Shown: positions 47,997 through 58,700 of the stretch, in pieces
How the letters are laid out: each line of letters opens with the position of its first letter
Numbering within the stretch: the stretch's first letter is position 1
From: Ramazzottius varieornatus
Taxonomy: Eukaryota; Tardigrada; Eutardigrada; Parachela; Ramazzottiidae
Length of the DNA stretch: 64,000 bases
Direction: 5' to 3'
Assembly: GCA_001949185.1 (NCBI GenBank)
Contig: BDGG01000017.1
Span: 682,001-746,000 of the forward strand
Made by a program: the position numbers and the translations under genes
The notes under the pieces: generated by a model
The model's database searches: none
What the model saw: only the letters and a program-made list of their open reading frames with translations
Told to the model about the DNA's origin: nothing

Positions 47997-48461
47997 ATGT
48001 CTGTGATCGTTGTGCTTGTGATAATGTTATGTTTTAGCCACAGCGGACAGACGTATCCTGGAGAATGGGAGCACAGATACGGGCCACTTGGGTGCATGCC
48101 GCGTGTAACCTGCCAAGAAGAAACCACCGTGCCTCCGCAGGTGCCAATCTACATTCCCTTCCCAGTCCTGGTTACGCAAATCAACAATTACGGAGGAACC
48201 AACAGCTTTAACATCAACAGCGAGCGCCCGAAAGCCAAGGAACAGTGGCCTGCTATCAACATGCACTACACTTCCTCCTCGCCTCAGACATTTTTTCCTA
48301 ACTCTGTTTTAAGCCGTTTCTTGCGAGATGGGACCCTTGTCCTGCTTTATCTCTCGAAACTCTATTTCCAAGAGATGGAGGTTGACTCTGCTTCCATTCC
48401 AGCATGTTATTGTTCGCGCGATGAGGATATCACCATCCAGCAAGACGATGAGATATTCTAA
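47997..48461 (+). CDS. Secreted-protein ORF running into an RPB7 fragment
   Basis: Opens MSVIVVLVIMLCFSHSGQT, a signal peptide, followed by a mature stretch with two cysteines (GCMPRVTC) and a Pro/Val/Ile-rich segment (VPPQVPIYIPFPVLVTQ) then NNYGGTNSFN. No family is recognised. From about 48316 the nucleotide sequence becomes that of an RPB7 copy, first in a shifted frame, then in the RPB7 frame ([12 protein letters not shown]), and it stops at 48459-48461. The RPB7-derived tail of about 50 residues is therefore probably not ancestral to the secreted protein. Either the true gene splices elsewhere before 48.3 kb or the ORF is a chimera created by insertion. Expression is uncertain. Confidence 0.45.
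   Translation: MSVIVVLVIMLCFSHSGQTYPGEWEHRYGPLGCMPRVTCQEETTVPPQVPIYIPFPVLVTQINNYGGTNSFNINSERPKAKEQWPAINMHYTSSSPQTFFPNSVLSRFLRDGTLVLLYLSKLYFQEMEVDSASIPACYCSRDEDITIQQDDEIF
48316..48454 (+). pseudogene. RPB7 (POLR2G) fragment, plus-strand copy
   Basis: About 140 bp match the C-terminal S1-like domain of RNA polymerase II subunit RPB7: a [14 protein letters not shown]-coding stretch, a frame change near 48372, then [20 protein letters not shown]. It ends abruptly after DDEI. It is an inverted partial copy of the sequence at 48551-48925 (-). Confidence 0.75.
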
Positions 48462-48550
48462 GCCACAACTAACACGGTCAGTTCACGATGTTTTGTCTTT
48501 GTTGAGCGTTTTAATTACGATTGTTGACAACTTTACCACTTGACAGTACA

Positions 48551-48925
48551 GGTCCCAATAGCGAAGATATCCTTAGCGTCCACTCTTGTCCCGACGATCT
48601 TGACGCGGATCTCATCGTCTTGCTGGATGGTGATATCCTCGTCGCGCGAACGATAACACGCTGGAGTGGAAGCAGAGTCAAACTCCATGTCTTGGGGCGA
48701 TGGAATGTCAAGAGATGAAGCAGGACAAAGGCCCCATTTCGCAGAAGATGCCCACTTTGTTGACTTGTGTGACCACAGCATCACAGACTTCTCCCTTGAA
48801 TGGACGGAACACCACCGCTGTCTACTTGACCGGATGACCGACGAAGCCTTGTCCGGCCTGAATCAATCCCACGCCGATCTCGTCCATTTATGTTACAGCA
48901 ATGAAGAATCCATAGAAGGAAGACA
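48551..48925 (-). pseudogene. Intronless RPB7 (POLR2G) pseudogene, minus-strand copy
   Basis: Read leftward, recognisable RPB7 blocks appear in order: [71 protein letters not shown] and [21 protein letters not shown]7 is the stalk subunit of RNA polymerase II. The copy has no introns and carries in-frame stops (TAG at 48822-48824, TGA at 48708-48710) and a frame change near 48695. It lacks the last residues of the family's MDDYLG end. It fits a processed pseudogene; the functional gene is not in this window. Confidence 0.85.
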
Positions 48926-49450
48926 AAATCAACAGTCTTCAGTGTATGGAGTCAGAAGAACAGGATTAAAGGATTTTAAGAAGAGGACTGAATGAAGGGA
49001 GCAGTGGGCAGAGCAGATCAGTAAGGCGGGGCTAGTTTGAGAAGTATGGAGAGAGAACGAAATCAAATTGCCTTTAATCGGCCAATCAAGATTGCCAAAC
49101 TTTGAGATTCTCTGCCTTTATTGGTCGTCTACGGATATTCTTTAATTTCCTGCCCCGCTCCATATGATGTCATCTGGCCGCGCCTTACTGATCTACTCTG
49201 GTCACTGCTCAAGTGATTCTGAAATCTGAAAATCTAATTAATGGCCGAAAATCCCACCCGAAGTTAGGCATCGCCCTCAGTTTGCCCTGGGAAACCGGTT
49301 GTTCGGCCCGTCTCACCCGAGGTGACTTGACTTTGTGACCTCCAGCAGCAGGTTGGTCTAGAGCTCTCAGTCTCTGAGTCTAGACAGAGTGCCCACCCTG
49401 GTCTAGACAAGGTCTCCAGCAGCTGATTTTCTGTCCCATCTTTTTCATCA

Positions 49451-49594
49451 CGAGGGGATTATGCCTATCCTCACCTCTTTTTGGTCAAACTGTCCTGGCG
49501 GAACGAGAGAGGAGAGTCTCTTCTAGGATCTGAGCCAGTGAGCTAAATCCCGCGTCGATCCTGGAACAAGCTACAGGGACTCGGAAGTGACGTC
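49451..49594 (+). repeat. Left 144-bp terminal inverted repeat, outer element
   Basis: The inverted partner is 55181-55324. The inner boundary is gtgacgtc on both sides; beyond it the sequences diverge at once. Confidence 0.92.
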
Positions 49595-49707
49595 AGAAAT
49601 GTATGCCAATAACGTAGAAACGTGATGTCTTGTAGGTCCACGTTAGACCTAACAAACAAACTCAGAAACCCATTAGTAAACAAACCTGTTACGGCAAATA
49701 GATAGTA

Positions 49708-52700
49708 CGAGGAGCGAGGCCTTACTTCGTCCACGAGCATACTTTGTACAGTCAAGTTCTGCAGGCGGCGATGTTAGCTGCCTAGCTTGGTCATAATCAG
49801 CTGACCATGTTCACCGCCATAAGACACCCACAGAAGAGTGTACAAAGTTTTCGCCGTTCTGATTTTTCGTTGAAATCAGGGCAGAAGCCAATATGCACCA
49901 CAGCCTGAACACTATATTTCTATTTCCGCTGTCACATATGGTACACTTAGCACTTTGCGATGCTGCGAATAATTGTTTTCCGTAGTGGCGCACATTTCAG
50001 TGTTACTGGTCAGAAGCGTGCGCCACTTGGGAGAATGATGTTGTATTTTTCAGATGACGCACTATGTAGTACATTTAACTGGTAGCGTGCGCCACTTGGG
50101 GAAACGATCACGGCGAGTTTGTTGGCTGAGTTCCTACATTCTTCTTTCTCAAAGATGCAAAACGCCACAGCAGCTAAACAACTGAAATCTCAGCACAACG
50201 AAGAATGTTTATATACCCTCTAGGTATTCTTAGCCTTCGACTTTACGGCAGAAGCTCTCGGTTTAGTTTTCGGTAAGAGGAGTATCTTGGCTTTTGCTTT
50301 CGAAGCTGGCGCTGACGGTTTCTTTCTGGGAGCTGAAGCGATCTTCGTCCGTGCCGTGGCGCGTTTTGCTCTGGTCTTCAGAGGGGACACTTCAGGATCG
50401 TCTATCGGAGAATCAAAGAGCGACTGTGGTGCGGGAACGTCGTTTGCTATCTCTGCTGCCACCTGCTGAGCCGTCTTTCTCTGTCGCTTCGGTGGAGATT
50501 GACAAGGGTATTCTTGGGTGGCGGGGCTGTCATCGTCGCTGCCTGTCGCGCTTTCCTCCAGCGCCTGGATGTTTCGCTTTCGGTTTCTCAGACCTTTGGC
50601 TTTCGCTTTGTTCTTTTCCATCGCGGCTTTCTTTGTGCTGATGTAAGCACTCTCGGTAAGGATTCTTCCGTTAGATACATCCAGACGGGAATCTTTTTCG
50701 CGGCGTTTCTTTTGAGGAGCGCTCCGCAGCAAGTTCTTGTAGAACTGCACAGCCACGACTGAGCCTACCGATTCTCCTGTCATAATCTTTCTGATCTCCA
50801 ACAGGCAGCTGGTTGTTTTATCTTCGGAAAGGCGAATCTTTTCGCGAAGAATCTTCGCGATATCTGCGAAATATTCTTCGCTTTGAGCTTCATTGTGTTC
50901 GACGACTTCTAAGCGAGGATTCACCGTGCCTCTGAGCAGTTCGGCGTCAAACGGATACATCCCCGTTTTGCGGAATCCTTCCTTCATAGGTCCACCTGGA
51001 AGGAGGAGGGGTAACCTTCGCACGACCATAATTTTTGAAATCTCGGCACAAAAGCTCGACAAGATCGTTTTCCCAAGTGGCGCACACTTTTGGCCAGTAT
51101 TATCGACAAATTGCGCCAGTGGAGAAATCGATCTGGTCGACATTTATTTACCGAGCTTCCATTTGGTTTTCGTATCATCAACTCGTTGGTTCATGATTGC
51201 AGATAGCCAAAAGATACAAGGGCAACCTTGGGTGGCAGATTCTTACCTAAGTTAAACGAGTATGGCTGGAATTTTGGATTCCAGAGTTTCACGATATGGG
51301 CAGGGAAGTTATGACGAGATACCTAGAATACAACAATCATATCGTCACACTTTTTTTATCGGTATGAAACTGCGAAGGGAAGACAGGTTTATGCCTACTC
51401 ACGTCGATGGATGTGTCAACCCTGGAATCACGAAGATACATATGCCACTTCTGCTTAACTCCCCCGAACACCTCTTTATCCAGTGGCTGCAAGAAAGCTG
51501 TTTGTCCAGAAGGGAGAACCACTACTTGGATTTCCTTCTCATGCTCCATACATGCCAGGAGAAAGGCGATACAGCTCAGATGAGAGGAATGTCCGTCAAA
51601 AATTAATACGTTCTGCGAAAGAACAAAATTCACAAGGTTTACCTTGGTGTCATTCCGGCAGTGCACAGTGGAAGGTGCATGAAACAAAGGGAAGTATTAT
51701 CGCCACAACAGTTACAAGAATTACCTTGGGGCAAGTGATGGAGGATAGAAATTCCTTCTCCAGGAATTCGGTTAGCACTTCGGTGTCCATTACTCCCGAA
51801 GAATTCGTGCCAACGTAGCACGCATCGTGAGTTTCCCGGAAGTGAGACTCAAGGTGCATCTTGCCTTTGTAAAGAATCAGCGGCCGAAGCGTCTTACCAG
51901 CTGCATTTCCCATAGCCAGAAGGGAAATATTTTCCCGATCGCTTTCGCTGCTTTTCAGGTAGCCCACCGCTTCCTTCACGCCTCTCTCCGCGTACACCTT
52001 GTCGTACAGTTCAGCTAGCCGAAATCCCGATTCGTCTAGGTTCCATATCCCATTCGTCACTCAGCTTCTGTAGGAGGGAAATCCATTCTTCGCAGCGCTG
52101 AGCGGTCCATTCCCTCGACTTCTTGAAGCTCAGTGCGCTCAGTACCCGTACAGAAACTCCACGGTTTCTCCGAAGAAAATTCCGGTGCCATCGGTCGGTA
52201 AACTTAGCCCAGTTCATGCCTACAAGAAACCGACACTATCGTTCATGCATGTTCGACCGGAAGTCAGCTGTTCGGACATTTCATGTTTAACAGGTAGCTG
52301 ATGTTATCCAAAGGTCATCCATTCGTACGAGCGACATCCAAGCAACATCAGGCTTACCTTTTGCAATGGCGATGGCTTTGACAATCTTGATCAAAGTACG
52401 TTTACCGAGAGGAACACCAATCTTGGAGCAGCGCACGAGAATTTCGGCAATGTCTTCCTCTTCTTCCATTGTAAAGGTACTGGGACGTCCAGCCTTCTTT
52501 CCGTGTTTCCCGTTGACTTTATTGGCGAGAGTTGTGTGAGGTATCTGATATCTCTCGGCGGCCATCCGTATGGACATCCCGTCGTTAACAGCAGTCACTG
52601 CTGCTTCCATGTCAGGATGTGCCTGCACATATCGCCGTTTCCGAGGTATGTCCATGGATTGCAGTTGAGCAGGAGCAGAAGGGTAGTCTTCAGAAGTCGC

Positions 52701-53217
52701 CGAAGTCACTGGAGAACGGTTTGCAGCCATCACGAAGACAAGGTAAAACTTGGACATACAAAAGAAGAGGAAGAAGGATAGCCTTCCAGCAAGACAAGTT
52801 CAGCCGAGGAGGTAAACAATGCGTTTTCGCTTGGAAGTGTACAAAGTTTTTGCCGTTCCGATTTTGGTGAAAAACGGTCGTATGACATCATCACTAACGT
52901 TGCCCACACATCAAGAGATGTGTGCTTCTGCTCGGTCGGGCACACAGGTGTTTTACTTGTCCCGGTCTGTTGTGCCCTCTGCAGAAAGCGTGTTCCCTAG
53001 TATCGAATGAAATTCCCCAACGGCTTCCGCTCAAGAATTTCTCCCGTCATGATCATTTATCTGATCCCACTTTTGGCTGGATAGAAATGAAGCCAAGTGT
53101 TTGAAGGTACTTGTGAATTATTTTGGGGTTTTTATAGCGAAAGGTCAGTGAGAAAACCGTCAGTGGAACAAGTAGTCGCCTGTCCGGCAAATGTACAAAG
53201 TAGAGCCTCGCTCCTCG
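49708..53217. mobile_element. Nested pogo/Tigger-like element with short TIRs and TA duplication
   Basis: Imperfect 26-bp inverted repeats (49708-49733 and 53192-53217, starting CGAGGAGCGAGGC, four mismatches) bound a 3,510-bp segment. The dinucleotide TA flanks both ends (49706-49707 and 53218-53219), the target site of Tc1/mariner/pogo elements. It contains the psq-HTH plus DDE gene at 50.2-52.8 kb. Removing it and one TA rejoins the coding end of the outer element's transposase, which then stops a few codons later. This supports insertion into a resident element. Confidence 0.82.
50220..52757 (-). CDS. CENP-B/pogo-like transposase of the nested element, frame-broken
   Basis: A cut-and-paste DNA transposase of the IS630-Tc1-mariner group. 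Reading leftward from MSKFYLVFVMAANRSP: a psq-type helix-turn-helix (MSIRMAAERYQIPHTTLANK), a second DNA-binding segment (MNWAKFTDRWHRNFLRRNRG), then the DDE nuclease with first Asp in IWNLDESGF (about 52.04 kb), second in VLIFDGHSSHLS (51.59 kb) and third in FLQPLDKEVFG (51.47 kb). MKEGFRKTGMYPFD marks the end of the catalytic core. A Lys/Ser/Pro-rich tail ends KSKAKNT. Introns after AIAKG and after SSITCPK join in phase. Between the helix-turn-helix part (ends about LLQKLSDEW) and IWNLDESGF the frame changes with no room for an intron, so the gene is probably inactive. Confidence 0.82.
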
Positions 53218-55021
53218 TACAGAAATGATGAGCGTCATAAAAGTGATGGAAGCAAAGACGAGCCTTGCACCACCCGCAAACCAGAAGAACAATGTCTCTG
53301 CAGTTCTCGTGAAGACAACTGCCTTTCAGCTTATCAAACATAAACTTGGCTGGATTAACATACATGAAACGTTCGTCGGTATATCCCGACTTATGCCAAG
53401 CTTCAGCTATCAAATTTTCGAACCTGGGCGACTGAAACTGTTGATACAGCAAAGAGTGCAATCTCAAAATCACATCGCGATGATGCACTTGAACGGGTAA
53501 GTCGTGCAAAAAGGCAAAGTCGGATATCTTTTTGAAGCAGCCTTCGTACATCCTAAAGCATAACACATCCAGCGGTTGAATTTGACCGGTAACTTTCGGA
53601 GGGATGGTCAGCATTTCGTACTTCAGCTCTTCCGGTTTCAGTTCAATCACAGAATCTTGATCGGTGAAGGTCTCCCACGAGTCGGCCAAGAAAATGCACC
53701 GCTCTTCCATATGAGGGAAAAGAACTTTTTCTGACCACTCTAAGTAGAGCTTCTTGGTCATCTTCCTGGATGTCGAAGCAGTGACATACAGATTATCAGC
53801 CTTGAACATCGTTCTCGACACGATTGTACCAAACACTCCCTTCTCTTCCTTCAGCGTTAGGAAAAGAACAGGAAGAAACTTACGCCTGCCCGGGGAGACC
53901 GTCATTATCAGTGTAGGTATGTGTCATGAAATTCTCCGACTGGGTGATCGCTTCCACGTGTTTTACTCCAGCAGTTTCCGAAGTTCTTCCTGGTCTCATC
54001 TCATATTCAAAGCCTGACTGATCCGCATTCCACAGACAGTCTAACCCGTACTCTGCGATCCCTGATCTGATAAGCGCAACGCAGGCTTCAGCACTTTCCT
54101 TGACGTGAGGCGCTTCTTGTATGGATTTCTTGGTGACGAACTTGGTTATTTTCCGGTCAACGATCCCATAATATCTAGAAAACATTAATTCCGTTTTTGA
54201 AGGAGATCGAAGCACAAAAAACTGTTGGTACCGTTTGAGTTTTCCGATCCAGTCTGGGGAAGCAGTGAAACCGGCCAAGTTCACCGTTTCGTTCGCAGTG
54301 AGAGCCCATCGACGTAAGTCCAAATTCTTGACCACTTGCTTTTTCCTTTTAGCGAGGAAGAACTGCTTACCGACATCCAAACGTAGAGCCTTCAACTTGT
54401 CCAGCCTGGAACCGCCTTCCACTACCTGCTTTTCCCAGTCGTACAGCTGCCGTATGCTGGTTACTTTACCAAAACTTCTCTGAACAGTGGCCAAGGTGAG
54501 ACGCTTCTTCTTCACGGCGTTTCTCCAGTATGTAACCGCACGTTTCTTGTACTCCAAGTTGACTAACTGATCCACTGGAAGCTTGGGGTTAGGAAGTCGT
54601 GGGACGTATAGCTCATGGAAAGAAGGTTCAGTTCCGCTGGAAACAGGCTCAAGCAGTCTATCAGGTTCCGTAACGTCGAAGTCAGCTTCACTCCGGCCAT
54701 TCAGCAGGTTGCACTGGACAACAGATGCTTCGTAATCGTCAAATGACTCGACGCGGATCTGCAGATCATACTGGAGGTCTTCTTCAACGGCATACACAGG
54801 AGTAACACTTTGGGTGATCTTCGAGTCGATGAAATCTAGGAAAAAATTCCGAATCAAATTAGTATCTTTTTTGTTTTTGAGCTCCAGTGCACGGCAAGAT
54901 TACCTTTAACTATGTCCTTGAACTGCCTGTCAGCTTCGCTTGGAAAGTCGTCGATACGGTAGTGCAGTTTGTAGTCCCATTCCAGCAGCTTGATAACTTT
55001 CAGCAAGTTGATTGATTCCAT
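53132..55021 (-). CDS. Second CENP-B/DDE-like transposase, outer element; disrupted
   Basis: Starts MESINLLKVIKLL (55021); an intron in phase joins to DFIDSKITQSV. A Lys/Arg-rich segment (YKKRAVTYWRNAVKKKR) and a helix-turn-helix-like stretch (SFGKVTSIRQLYDWEK) precede the nuclease. The acidic triad is in CLWNADQSGFEYEM (54.02 kb), CIFLADSWETF (53.69 kb) and GQIQPLDVLCFRMYEG (53.56 kb). The family link to pogo/Tigger/jerky-type DDE enzymes is by motif layout; it is strongly diverged from the nested element's gene. Two breaks are seen: a frame change near 53.93 kb before RRKFLPVLFLTL, and the nested element's insertion after HHFC, so the apparent last residues (to 53132) are read from the inserted element. 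Confidence 0.75.
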
Positions 55022-55180
55022 TTCAGAGAAGCGCAGGAATGAATGAGCAAATGAGAGAAGGTTGAAAAACAACAGAAAACTTGATGAGCAGGAAGCACAG
55101 GCTCAATCAACAACCGAATCAACCATCGAACAATCAAGTCTTGATTGTTCATTACTCTGCTTATATACCGCCCTACTTTC

Positions 55181-55324
55181 GACGTCACTCCCGAGTCCCT
55201 GTAGCTTGTTCCAGGATCGACGCGGGATTTAGCTCACTGGCTCAGATCCTAGAAGAGACTCTCCTCTCTCGTTCCGCCAGGACAGTTTGACCAAAAAGAG
55301 GTGAGGACAGGCATAATCCCCTCG
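55181..55324 (-). repeat. Right 144-bp terminal inverted repeat, outer element
   Basis: Inverted partner of 49451-49594 with two mismatches. It is immediately followed by TCA. Confidence 0.92.
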
Positions 55325-56152
55325 TCAGTATTTTCGTCCCTTCCCGCCGGCGCCGGAGAAGACTGAATGAATTCCTGATCCAAGGCGGATCACCGCCCAC
55401 CATCACAATGGCAGGCTTCTTCGCTTTCCTGGGACCATCCCAGTCGTCGTTTGCCTTCTTCGGCACGGTGGCAGTGGTCCTTTAATTCTTATTCTTCGTA
55501 GCATGTTGAGCTGTTATCTTGGACATTATACTGTACAGTTGTACAGTGAGCTTGCGAACCAACTTGCTGCTTCTTCTAACTGCACCTGTGCGTGATCGTA
55601 GCTAGATCAGCTCGAAAGAGATTTTTATGCGAATATTTACTTACTTTTACCGCAGTGCATAATCATTGATGTTGTACATAGTGTTCAGGACGAGCTGTGC
55701 AGTACCATCCACAGACTTTGCCTTGTCAGCCGACCGCCTAGCTTGTCCTCACTGTTTCTTGTCGTGGTATATAGGGCCACAATTTTGATATTTGGCTAAT
55801 CTTATCTAGATTGTGACAATCTGTTGATGTTGAATACATGAAAGACGAAATTATGATGGTTTGGTGATGACAGAAAAGTGGACCCGAGGCAACAGCAGTC
55901 TGCGACAGCAATGGCGGAATTTTCCCGGGGGACTTTACTCGGTTGGATAAATTACTACAAAGCTGCCATACAGTCAACGGTGAAGCAGTACAGATTAGCG
56001 GCGTAATCAAGAAATATCATTCAAGATTTAGCAAAACAAAATGGTTAAAAAAAGATGGGTCATTTGTCCCCAGCGTCGATTAAAAGAATCAGCGCAAGAA
56101 AGTATGGACAGTCAAAGATGCAGACTGTCATGTAGGCTCTGGCTTGTAACAT
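55325..56152. other. Gene-free stretch downstream of epsin
   Basis: Flank of the transposon followed by the epsin 3' untranslated region. A GC-rich patch at 55345-55480 is open in both orientations but matches nothing I recognise. Confidence 0.4.
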
Positions 56153-57726
56153 CTACAAAAAAGGGTTAAAACTGTTGGTGTTATTCTGCTGGGCGGCGGA
56201 GGTGTTGATGTTGTAGGAGGGTGAGGAGAGCGGTAAGAGCGGTTGTGGTAGATGGCTGGCCGGTTCTTGGGAGAAGGCGAGGGGGTTGCGCAGTTGGTTG
56301 ATGGTGGGTGCTGGAGCGACAGAATGGTGAAAGGGGTTGGCTGGCGTCGTCTCCAGGGCCGGTGCCAGACCGAAGGGGTTGCTGAACAAGCTGGCATTAG
56401 GGTTGTGGGTAGCGGTGGACAGGTTGGAATAGCGCGTGGAGGAGGGACCACCGACCAGCGCGTCCAGGTTGACCAGGCTGGAGTTGGCTCCCAAGAAGGC
56501 CTCGGGCTGCTTGCGGTTGATGCTGCTGCTGGAAGAAGAGGCGGCAATGTTGGGACTTGCGGCCGAAGGGGAAGTCGACCAGGCATCCGCCAGCAAGTCT
56601 CCACCTTTGACACAACAAGACAACTTTGTTCGTATACGCATGTTATACGGAGCACTTTCTGTTACCTGGCTTGGTTTGAGTGAAGGGCTGCATGGAGGAG
56701 GTGGAGGAGGTGGAGAGGGGGATGGCGGGCGTGGACCAGGGATCGTTGTTATGGCTGCCGTTCTTGTGGGAGTGACTGCTGGCAGGTCCGGCCAGGGCGG
56801 CATCAAAGCCATCTCCCCAGGGGTCGTGGCTGACGGGCGAGGAGGTGGTGACGTTGGCGTGGAAGACGTCAAAGAGCTCGTCGGCGCTGCTAGCCTGCAC
56901 GGCCTTGCCTCCCTTCTGGTAGTCCGTCTGCGACTCACTCAGCGCCAGCTGTAGCCGCACATCATCGCGCTGCCGTCGTCGCTCTTCTTCCTCCGCTTCC
57001 TCCTTGCTGAGGGCCAGCGCAATCTGCAGCTGGATCTCTTCTTCGTTGGCCGTCTGGGGACGGACAGCGTCGACGTGGGACGAGCTGCTGCCCAAGGCTG
57101 AAGCGTGGAGGCTGCTGTCGTTCAACTCGCTACTGCCAAAGTCACCCCGCACCGATGTGCCGAACGCCCCACCTCCACCCATTCCTACAACCAACACGTT
57201 CCATATCCACTATCAACAGCATAACCATGACAAGAGAGGCTGAGCTGTATATACCTCCGTACTGAAAGCGTTCCCTGGTCTTACTGGCTTTAGCTCGTTC
57301 ATTCTTCAGCTTCTCATCATCCGTCAAGAGGCAGACCACCTGCTTGGCCTTCTCGCGGACATTCATGCCCAGGTCCTTGTTGTCCTCCGAGTATTGAAAG
57401 TTCTGCAAGGTCTGGATAAAGTAGAGGTTTTCCAAGCAGTGTTGAGCCACCTTCTCGGTCCCTGCCTTGATGATATAGTCCAGCACCACCAGGGCTTTGT
57501 AGACGTGACGCCAGTCTTTGCCGTTGTCGTTGAGCCTCTTCCACAGCATCTGCATAATGTCGGAGAAGGCCAAGTGGTTGTAGGTCATGTCGGCAATGTC
57601 GGCCATCAAGGAGGCAGCTGGTCCCCATGGGTCGTTCGACGTGGCTTCCCTCACCTTCACTTGCGCGTCATTGTAATTACGCACCACATTCCGTACTGTC
57701 CGTAATCCTCGCTTGACATCTCCCAT
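56153..57726 (-). CDS. Epsin, clathrin-mediated endocytosis adaptor
   Basis: Epsin bends membrane and links PtdIns(4,5)P2 and ubiquitinated cargo to clathrin coats at the plasma membrane. Exon 1 encodes MGDVKRGLRTVRNVVRNYND, then the ENTH domain with KVREATSNDPWGPAASLM, KDWRHVYKALVVLDYIIKAG, NLYFIQTLQNFQY and NVREKAKQVVCLL. Exon 2 holds two ubiquitin-interacting motifs (EEEIQLQIALALSKEE, DDVRLQLALSESQ) and AP2-binding DPW motifs (HDPWGDG, NDPWST). Exon 3 carries NPF motifs for EH-domain partners (SNPFGLAP, ANPFHH, FNPFL at the C-terminus). About 480 residues. All functional classes of epsin motif are present. The start is chosen at MGDVKRGL, since the ENTH membrane helix begins there. An upstream acceptor at 57752 indicates a 5' non-coding exon. 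Confidence 0.95.
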
Positions 57727-57892
57727 CCTTCCCGATCTACCCCTTTCCACCTAGGACAACAACTTGATACAGTCCACTCCTCGATTCCTACAACAGCTGA
57801 GCTCAGTACAACAGAGAAGCTGGGGACATCAGATAGTTCATTGATCAGCAGAAATGTCGCTCCATGCTCAGGCTCAGCTGCCAGCAGCAATA

Positions 57893-58305
57893 AGGGCTTA
57901 CAAAGATAGATTACACCGCTGGTGTAATTGGCTCCACCCACACCATCACGATTGGCCTATTCATTCCCCCAGACATTACACTTTCGGTGTAAGTACGAGT
58001 CACTCCGGAACGACTCGTAATTACACCAGACTTAACCCGCATCCCGAGTGCGCTGTGCTCCCCTCCAAACTTTCAAATGTCACTTCCATGACGAAGTTTC
58101 TCGCTACCCGTCCTACTGTTGAGTGTATGGTGGTTCCTCCGACATCAAAGATTTCATAATCCTTCGATCGTACTTAGCTGCAGTGCGGGGCTTTCAAAGC
58201 GAGCCGTTACACCGCTTTCCTAACTGGTCAAAAACATTTTGGGCGTATCCACCAAAGTAGCAGGTGTATTTACACCACCAAGCCAGCTTAGTCTTTGTAA
58301 GCCCT
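57893..58305. mobile_element. 413-bp MITE-like element with TA flanks
   Basis: The ends AGGGCTTACAAAGA (57893) and its inverse TCTTTGTAAGCCCT (ending 58305) are flanked by TA on both sides. The interior is non-coding and contains several TTACACC/GGTGTAA copies in both orientations. This is a typical non-autonomous Tc1/mariner-type miniature element. It lies upstream of the epsin gene. Confidence 0.75.
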
Positions 58306-58700
58306 TAATGCCTCTTAAGGAAAGTTAAAGATAAGAAGGATGACGTCATCTTTGCTGACCGTCCCACCTCATGACCCCACTCCGCGCCACGGCGCCACCA
58401 TACAACTTTTGCTGTCCTCAACTTACTCTTGTTTTCCCAATCCGAACTCGGCGAGCGTCTTCTGATTTACGCAAGTGTTCTTCTAGCCTCTCCCTTTTGT
58501 ATATCGACTTCTTCCTGGCAAAGCAACAATTTCATTTGCTACTGGTACACTTCGCCGGGACTGTTTCCGAGGCACAGCATCGAAGAATCAGCAGTAAATT
58601 CAGTGAAGGGACAAAAGCAGCTCCCAGCCAAATTATCAGAGGCAAATAACACTAAAACAAATTAGATCTATCAGGATGTGAATAAAATGAATTGAGAAAC

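Larger units (their letters stand above)
49451..55324. mobile_element. Outer pogo-like DNA transposon with 144-bp TIRs, carrying a nested element
   Basis: Terminal inverted repeats at 49451-49594 and 55181-55324 match over 144 bp with two mismatches by eye, starting CGAGGGGATTATGCC. The trinucleotide TCA flanks both ends, as a 3-bp target duplication would, although a one-base-longer imperfect repeat cannot be excluded. The total is 5,874 bp, but 3.5 kb of it is a second element, so the original was about 2.36 kb, a usual size for a single-transposase element. Near-identical repeats suggest recent movement. Confidence 0.9.

Noticed and set aside
55345-55480. GC-rich patch open on both strands next to the transposon's right end
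   Set aside because: No splice sites, start or known similarity could be matched; likely chance openness in GC-rich DNA.
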